Positions 56,750 to 64,000 of a DNA stretch of 64,000 nucleotides are shown here, piece by piece (the first letter of the stretch is position 1; each line of letters begins with the position of its first letter). The stretch covers positions 49,964,001 through 50,028,000 of the forward strand of contig CP136891.1 in assembly GCA_034359265.1 (NCBI GenBank), in the 5' to 3' direction. The notes under the pieces were generated by a model. The model made no database searches, was not told the DNA's origin, and was given only the letters and a program-made list of their open reading frames with translations. A program made the position numbers and the translations under genes. This stretch comes from Canna indica (Eukaryota; Streptophyta; Magnoliopsida; Zingiberales; Cannaceae).

Positions 56750-57396
56750 TAGGAATGTTCATGGGTCAAACCCAACCCAATGAATTCGAGAAATTGACCC
56801 AATCCAAATTAATCGTGCCGGATCGAATTGGGTAATCAAATCAAATTCAATTTATTCAAACCAAATTATAATAGGATCAGATCAAAGTCAATTTATTCAA
56901 ATCTAATAATAATTGAGTCGAGTTTCAGATTTCAAATTTTGAAACTCAATTACCCGAGACCCAAACCAATTACCCAATTAATTATATTTTTTAAAATATA
57001 TATTAAAAATGTAAATAAAATAAATCAAGAAGAAGCGGGATGCATTAGCCCACGTCTTTCCGAGAAACAGCGGCCAAGTTGGTCGCCTCTTCCCAAGAAG
57101 CAACGACCACACAGTCCACTTCTTCCCAAGAAGATGTGTTTTCTTGTCAAGAAGATCTTGGGAAGACAAGTCTACCCACATCATTTGAGGTATTTTTTTT
57201 TAAAAAAAATACTTTTATATTTTATTTTAATGGTAATCCAACTACCCAACTTGATCCAATTTCAAGCGGGTAAGTCGAACTAGATTCAATAACTTTTACT
57301 TCCAAATCCGACCCAAGCTAACCTAATTGTTGGTTGAGTGAAATCAATTTTTTCTCCAAACCCAACCCAACTCAACCCAACCCATTAACAGCCCTA
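56750..57396. mobile_element. hAT-like MITE, TSD atgccaac
   Basis: Ends TAGGAATGTTCATGGGTC and, reversed, TAGGGCTGTTAATGGGTTG, flanked by perfect 8-bp atgccaac (56742-56749 and 57397-57404). 647 bp, with CCCAACCCAA-type subterminal repeats. The ORF at 56828-57283 is not supported as a gene. Confidence 0.9.
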
Positions 57397-57499
57397 ATGC
57401 CAACATCAGAATTTTTCCAAAACCTTTCGTGGTTTCTATTTGGCTTTGCTGGGTACTTGGATCCGTTGAATTGACCTCTACCAAAACTAGACCATTTTA

Positions 57500-57680
57500 C
57501 TTTAGTCACTCTCACCAAAGAGGAAATAAATAAAACAAACCAATGATCAAATGGATAACAACAAGACGCAAGGACCTGATGGAATTCTTTTGGAATATTT
57601 TACAAAGTACTGGGACATCCTAAAACAACTCTTGAGAGACATTTTGGATGACTTCCACTTTGTTGTTCTCTTAGATTGAA
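57500..57680 (+). pseudogene. LINE (L1-type) reverse transcriptase scrap
   Basis: From 57551 the frame reads MDNNKTQGPDGILLEYFTKY and WDILKQLLRDILDDFH, then stops at 57677-57679. The GPDG motif with a following WDIxK and DFH is the typical plant L1 RT region. Just upstream, in another frame, LTKEEINK matches the usual preceding text, so a frameshift separates them. Only about 60 codons are recognisable; later text (KTISLEYKITKLV, near 57735) may be a decayed continuation. Confidence 0.65.
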
Positions 57681-60600
57681 CAATACTTTTATATTGCTGA
57701 TATCATAACAATGAGCTATAAATGTTAAAAACCATAAGCTTGGAATATAAAATCACCAAACTTGTCCAAAATTTTGGCGACTACACTCACTTTTCTAACG
57801 GTCACGGGTCTCGGTATTGTCAATATTAAGTTGAATAATCTTGAAAACCAAGGCATATGGACCATATGGTTATAGAACTTGGTACAAAGGAATGGTATGA
57901 ACTAGATTAAACTAGTAAGAATTCCTAATTTAAGAGTAGATGTTTGATTCATAAGTTTGGTTTATAAATTGGGCAATGGATCTAACATCAAATTATGGAT
58001 TGAGCCTTCATGTTTCAAACTGCATAAGTTTTAAGATCTCGTTTGGTTAATGAGAAGTAATTTTCTAACTTCGCATATGTATTTCCAGAAAAATCCCTAA
58101 AAAGTGTGGTTCACAAAAAGTTAATTTATAAGAATTGTAAATACTTGAAGTACATATGAAATGACTAATATACCATTCTTTTTATATATTAATATTTTAA
58201 TTTATATGTGTTAGTATATATAAAAAAATAAATTTTATTTGTAAATAAATATTTTAACATATATACTTAAAATATAATATAATATTTTCATATATAATTA
58301 ATATAATATATATTTTATTATATAAAAAAATAATTTTTATTTATTGTTAAATAAAAAATTACATATTTTACTAAAAATAAAATAAAATAAAATAAATATG
58401 TGAAGAATTCAGAGATTATTTAATTTCATAATATTAATAATATAAATTATAAATTTTATATTAAATACAAATGTAAGGCTAATATTGATATTTTTTTTCA
58501 ATTACAATGCAAGAAGTGCAAGTGTACAACTTACCTAAGCCCCTCTAGGTAAATTACTTTCTATGTTTTACAAAAAATTGCCCTTGTTGAAAATGTGTCA
58601 ATCAAATAATAACTATTTCAGCTACTTACTAACAAGTACAATTTTTTACAAAAAATTATGTCAAAGACCTAAATACACATTCCTCGACAATTTCCAATCA
58701 AAATATTTCTAATTATGTCAAAAAAGCTAAGGTTAGAGACTTGAATGGATTCTTCCTTCATTGGAACCTATCATTGAACAGCTATGTCACTATTGCATAA
58801 GTTCATTTAATAACTAGCATTGCACAAGTCAATAACCCCAAAGAAATAATTATAAAACATGAATTTTCTAGACCCAAATTTTGGGAGAAGAAATTCTCAA
58901 AATTGAATTTGAAGATTCAAAATTCTTCAAATCGAAATTGAGTGAATCAAAAATATCTAACTCATTAGAAAGCATATATATAATAATTTCATAATTTTTT
59001 AAAATATATATATAAATTCATAAAATAATTTTTAGATGATACAAAAGAAATATTATGATCCAAAAAAACATTTCACATCAAAATTTTCAAAATCGGATTT
59101 TCAAAAGAGTAAAATGAGTATCCAATACAGTCAAATCGGACTTTTCAAAATTTTGAATCTTCAAAACCAATTTTAGGAATTTCCCATCACAAACATACTT
59201 CAGTAGGACTCAAAAGATGCTTGCTCTTGAAGTGTCTACAGAAAACAATTTCAAATAGTTTGAATTGGATGATATGGAATAAACACAACTTAGAATGTTT
59301 GGGGGATTAGAGCTAATTATGCAGTTTGTTACATTCATAATTTGCAAGACTGCAACTGGCAAATTCCTTTTCGATTACTCCTTATAGAGCTGCTATAACA
59401 ACTCTATACACTAGATTCTTGTTCCAAAATCTCCCATGCCTTTTTTCATAGGTGGTTCTAATTTACTCACCATATGTTGTAGTGTACTCTTAATATTTCC
59501 TCTTTCTACCCTCTTACCCTTTTGTATTCTACTCAACCCTTTTGAATTTGAAAATAATACTGTGAATAAAAACAGCAACTGAAAATATTAAACTAATTAA
59601 TACTTTTAACAATTTGCCAGGCTATTGCTAATCATCAACTCAGTTAATTGGGAATTGATCTTAGGATTCAACTTTCGACCTGTCAATCGACGATCATTGG
59701 AAACAAGGATCAACTTCGTCGACACAATCCTTCCAGGTGTAGTAGGTAGTTCTGGTAAAAGGAATAGGATTTCGTTGGTTGATGCATACGAGGTAATACA
59801 AAGATGAAAGATCCATGGATATGAAAACTAAAGCTGTTAAAAGTATTCTCAGACAACTAGACAATGAAAATGCTTCTTTGGTATTAAAGAATCAATTTGA
59901 CCAAATATACTAAATTATTCAAACACAAATAAAGAGGGAACGACTAGTTCACAAGGACCCACGAAAAATAAGCGAATCTAAAAGATGTTGTGTTGCTCCT
60001 ATATTTATAAAACAACATCAATTAAAAAATCATCACTCAAAACCTCCATGAAGCTAATCATTTAATTCAAAATCAAATACCCGAGTTTCTTGAACACTGA
60101 TATGGATCTGTAATATTAAAAAATGTTTTACGGAGTTTCGAGCATCTTAACTAGAAAATTAAATAGAACATCGGAACTTTGAAAGTCCATAATACATTTG
60201 CTATCTCTTTGAACAAATAAGAAACATATTCAATTCGGTCACCGTAGATTTCATTTGAATTAAATATAACTTAATTTAAAAAAAAAACAAAAAAAGTAGA
60301 AAAAAAAAAACAGAAGCAAGCATCGAAGCCTTCGTCAGATAGGAGCGAAAGACATTTAAATTAATCATAACTCTCAAAAAGAGTTACAAATCATTTGAAC
60401 TATGCATCCGGTCATGACGCGAAAGAGTATTCAAATAACGAATAATAATCAAAAGAAAACAAATCTTAAGTAAAGAATCCAACGACAGAATAAAACAACA
60501 GCAGCCTCATACTTAGATCTATTCTTCCACATAGGAGAAATCAAACTCCTTGAGACATATGCTTGTCATTTTTGTTTATCTAATCATCGGCCGGGACTTA

Positions 60601-61080
60601 AAATCCAAGAAACAAACGAAGAAAAAGAGGACGAGTAAGAAAAAGGGAGATCGGGCTCAGATTATGGGTGATGATATAGCAGATTGGTCGGCAAGGCAGA
60701 GGGGGATGCCCACGCCATTACGACGAACGAGACCTTCATCCTTTGATTCGTCATCGCTCTATTTCCCCAAAGAGAAAGTCAAACAAGACAAGAAGAAAAC
60801 AGAAAAGAGAGAAAGAGAAGGATGTATAGACGATGCTCCTGTAAGTGCTCATCTCCCGAATTTATAGAAGAATCAATAATTAGGGTTTTGACTGTATCAA
60901 GTTATGAATGGGCCGCCGCTTAAACCGGGCGGTTCGCTCGGGTCCAAGACTCCAAGTTCACCACTACCTCTAAAACCTCTAATCATGGAATGTTGTGTTG
61001 GGCTCCATCTGAGTGCTACTAAAACCTAATTCTGTCACGCGGAATTAGGGGGTTGTTTAATTCACAGAAGTAATTTCTGC
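57681..61080. other. AT-rich intergenic region, no gene supported
   Basis: Mostly AT-rich, extreme at 58180-58500. Two open stretches were examined. 59625-59807 (60 codons, after a 'tttgccag' acceptor-like site) has no family motif and is open on both strands. 60550-60867 is Lys-rich, with MGDDIADWSARQRGMPTPLR and a 'cctgtaagtgc' donor-like end; it could be an exon of an unknown gene but has nothing I recognise. Confidence 0.4.
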
Positions 61081-61708
61081 TAGGGGTGAGCAAAATTTTC
61101 CGATTTACCGAAACCGAACCGAAACCGACCGAACCGAAATTGATTTAACCGAACCGAATAAATTTCGATTCGGTTTTCGGTTAAAGGAATTTTGGATTTC
61201 GGTTTTCGGTTTGGTTCGGTAAATTAACCAACGGTTCGGTTAATTTATCGAATTAATCGAATATATATATATATTTATATTTATATCTGTATATATATAT
61301 ATAATAACAATTATATAAGATGTTAGTATTTATCTTGGTGGTTAAGTGTGATTGTAAGCTTTCCACCCGCCCACGTTCTAGGCTCTTTGAAAGTGAATCT
61401 GAAGGGGCTGTAATATTATTTATTTTAAATTCGATTATATATATAATATGTGTTAGTTAGAAATAAATTGATAATAAAGTTTGCTAAGATGGTTAGAGAG
61501 GTAGAAATTGAAAACAAAATTATTTTTTTATAATATTTTCGGTTAACCGAACCAAATTAATCGAACCGAACTGAAAATTCGGTTAACCGAACCGAATTAA
61601 CCGAATTTTTTCGGTTCGGTAAACGGTTAAAAAATTTCTTTTGGTTCGGTTCGGTTAACCGAATTTTCGGTTTGGTTTTTAATCGAACCGAATCGATGCT
61701 CACCCCTA
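61081..61708. mobile_element. hAT-like MITE with GGTTCGG repeats
   Basis: Ends TAGGGGTGAGCAAAAT and, reversed, TAGGGGTGAGCATCGATTC. Flanks are atttctgc and atttttgc (7 of 8). 628 bp. Subterminal text is made of CCGAACCGAA / TTCGGTTAACCGAA units in both orientations around an AT-rich core. No transposase. Confidence 0.85.
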
Positions 61709-62319
61709 ATTTTTGCAAAAACTTATGCTTCTAATAAATTAATTTTTTATATTTTAAAAAAATATCATAAATGTATCTAATTTGTATATACATGTTATTA
61801 TGTTGATAATATAAAAGATCAAACTTTGAAAATTTTTGAAATGTATTCTGATATTTTATTTTGTACCAAAATAGGGCACTGAAACTTCTTTAATATATTA
61901 GAGTCAAACATTTGGATGGTGACGTGAATCAACGGTCAGCATTTATAAATGAAACAAAAAATTCTAAAAAAATCATGTCACTTTCCTTATTTTATTAAAA
62001 AATAAATTTTAGTACATACTATATCTCATATTTTTTTTAAAAATCTCAAATTTATTTAGATATTTTATTTATACCACCAAGATATTCGAATTTGCTACTT
62101 TCTGAACTTATTTATAAATGTTTGATTGATTTAGATTGTACTTAATCTTGCCTAAAGTATAACTTTTCTTATTTTAAGCAAAAAGTACATGCTTGTAATC
62201 TTGCTAAGGCCATGGTTTACATCATGAGCCAAAAATATTTAATTTCACACTAGATCATAAAGTTGGTCGAAAAGCATTAAAAGTTTTGGTTACACAGTTT
62301 ACATACAAATCCTCTCAAT
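61709..62319. other. AT-rich intergenic sequence
   Basis: AT-rich with no ORF or repeat structure that I can support. Confidence 0.4.
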
Positions 62320-62882
62320 CAGGGGTGTATACGGGTACCGGGTAGACTCAGAATTTGTTGAAACTGATCCGATCGGGTAGGTTCCGGGTAGACCCAAATT
62401 AAATTCGGGTAGGGTCCGGATAACAAATCAAGGAACCGGTTAAAACCGGTTCCGGTTCCGGGTCCAATACATCGGGATCCGGAACTGGTACCAAGTCATA
62501 TATATTTAATTATTTAACTCGAATCCGATATATTAGATAATAGATATATTTAATTAGGAGCCTATTTATAATTTCTCAATATAATTTATTGGTTACACTA
62601 CATATATTACTATTTTTGTCACAAAACAATAATAGAAATTATAGTGAACATTAACAAACCCTTTCATTCATTAATTTATTATTTTCTATTCACACTAATA
62701 AAATCAAATAGGTGATCCAATAGGGAACCCGGAACCGGAACCGGAACCGGTGGTTCCGGGTAGGGTCTGATTTTATATTCTAATAGGGTAGGGTCCGGGT
62801 CCAAAATATGGGAACCGATCCTATATAGAATAGGATCCGGGTATCATGAAAATTACAGGGTATCCGGACCCGCTCACCCCTA
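62320..62882. mobile_element. hAT-like MITE with GGTTCCGG repeats
   Basis: Ends CAGGGGTGTATACGGGTACC and, reversed, TAGGGGTGAGCGGGTCCGG. Flanks are ctctcaat and cacacaat (6 of 8). 563 bp. Subterminal GGAACCGG and CCGGGTAGGGTCCGG units surround an AT-rich core. No transposase. Confidence 0.8.
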
Positions 62883-62980
62883 CACACAATCACTTTATTG
62901 ATTTTCAGGAAGATAATAAGTGTTAATATGGTCACATCATAGAACTTTACATGAATATCTAATATATATATTAAGGCGAG

Positions 62981-64000
62981 CTTGAAAATGATATGGAGTA
63001 ATCTTGGAAAATCTCTTCATCGGATTTAGAATCAAATTTTCCTAAATGCTCCTTAGTATTCAAGATGAAACATTTGCATCCAAAAATATGAAAATATCCC
63101 ACATTTGGGATTTTACCATTCCAAAGCTCAAAAGGTATTTTCTTAATTTTAGGTCTTAATAAAATGCGATTAAGCACATAACAAGAGGTATTTATGGCTT
63201 CGGCCCAAAAATACTTAGGCAAATTGTTTGCACATAACATGGTCCTAGCCATCTCTTGTAAGGTTCTATTCTTCATCTCAACCATCCCATTTTGTTGAGG
63301 GGTCCTAGGGGAAGAAAAGGTATGTTCAATATCTAAATCATCACAAAATTTGGAAAAATTTTCATTTTTAAACTCTCGTCTATTATCACTTTTAATTTTT
63401 AAAATTAAAACCCCTTTATCATTTGTAATTTTCTTAGTAAACTTTTTGAAAAACTCAAAAGTTTCATTTTTCTTAGCTAAAAAGAAAACTCATATAAATC
63501 TAGAAAAATCATCAACTAATACATAACAATATAGTTTTCTACTTAGACTAGCTACATCACATGGACCAAAAAGATCCATGTGCACAAGCTCAAGAGTTCT
63601 AGATGTACTAACTTGATTAAAGCTATGAAATGAGGATTTAATTTACTTTCCTAGTTGACATGCATCATAAAGTTTATCTTTTTCAAATTTTATCTTGGGC
63701 AATCCTTTAACTAATTCTTTCTTAGATATTTCTTGGATGAGGCTCATGCTAGCATGTCCTAGCCTTCTATGCCACAACCAAGAATCATTTTCCATGACAA
63801 CTAAGCATCTAACATGGGGATTAGGCAAGACATTTAAATCTAATGTGTAGACATTTCCTTGCCTATTTCCAATAAACATGATGTCATTAGAAGGTGCACT
63901 CCTAATGATACATTTAGATGCTTCAAAAATAATTGCATATCCATTGTCACACAATTGTGATATGCTAATCAAGTTATGTTTTAACCCATCAACTAATAAA
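62981..64000 (-). pseudogene. SIRE-like copia integrase region, minus strand, continues past the edge
   Basis: The minus-strand order from 64000 is: MISISQLCDNGYAIIFEASK (pre-integrase), SWLWHRRLGHASMSLIQEIS, LELVHMDLFGP (first Asp), KSDNRREFKN (second Asp; the usual GG is RR), PQQNGMVEMKNRTLQE (catalytic Glu kept) and KYFWAEAINTSCYVLNRI, ending FDSKSDEEIFQDYS near 62985. Internal stops lie around 63640 and 63490. It is the same family as 2591-3974 on the other strand. It stops abruptly at about 62980, where AT-rich sequence starts; RT and RNase H are not present here. Confidence 0.85.

Noticed and set aside
56828..57283. 151-codon ORF
   Set aside because: It lies inside a MITE bounded by perfect 8-bp duplications; low complexity, no motif.
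59625..59807. 60-codon ORF after an acceptor-like site
   Set aside because: Open on both strands, no recognisable family, too short to support.

Overview
The window is nuclear DNA of a flowering plant. It carries many decayed LTR retrotransposons with tRNA-iMet-type primer binding sites, a CACTA element with DUF4218/DUF4216-type and Transposase_24-type genes, several hAT-like elements with 8-bp target duplications, and a fossil LINE. There are no operons, phage genes, CRISPR arrays or tRNA/rRNA genes. The species cannot be fixed from the sequence. No intact host gene was found: almost all coding sequence is broken gag-pol or transposase, as expected of nested intergenic heterochromatin.

Layout, left. 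A long-LTR copia family (SIRE/Maximus-like: coiled-coil gag with two zinc knuckles, TGTTGG...CCAACA LTRs, AAAGGGGGAGA tract) dominates 1-16.5 kb. Positions 1-755 are an LTR on the minus strand that abuts, head to head, the 3' half of a same-family LTR at 756-1454. A gypsy LTR fragment follows (1455-2189). Then comes the body of an old SIRE element (2190-15733), split by a solo copia LTR (3975-4868) and by a complete two-LTR, gag-only SIRE relative (4958-12486, TSD tacct). A truncated LTR lies at 16505-17609.

Middle. Positions 17610-19129 are the 3' part of a Tat-type gypsy element on the minus strand, with a 75/91-bp alternating tandem repeat. A copia 3' end lies on the minus strand (19254-22616). 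A Tekay/Del-like gypsy 5' LTR and gag (22617-26163) are interrupted by a SIRE LTR and gag (26164-28948). Two gypsy LTR pieces on the minus strand follow (28949-32650). A second Tat element (minus strand, 32650-44966) is a nesting host. Its gag carries a hAT-like element (33420-36806) that holds a Tekay-type solo LTR (33840-36256, TSD actac), and a solo copia LTR (37576-44411) that holds a small hAT (38823-43227), which in turn holds a CACTA transposon (39006-43187).

Right. A gypsy integrase scrap joins a Tork-like copia pol (45119-46976), followed by one LTR and then gag of a copia element (47006-48598). A near-complete Tekay/Del-like element lies on the minus strand (48599-55911). Beyond 55.9 kb the DNA is AT-rich and gene-poor, with three more hAT-like MITEs (56750, 61081, 62320), a LINE reverse-transcriptase scrap and, at the right edge, a minus-strand SIRE integrase region.

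The parts do not act as a pathway; they are a stratigraphy of insertions, and the target-site duplications give the relative order. The most notable items are the gag-only SIRE derivative with a modular 3-kb spacer, the palindromic U3 arrays, the 166-bp dimeric tandem repeat, and the Tat > copia solo LTR > hAT > CACTA nesting. I saw no convincing new cellular system.
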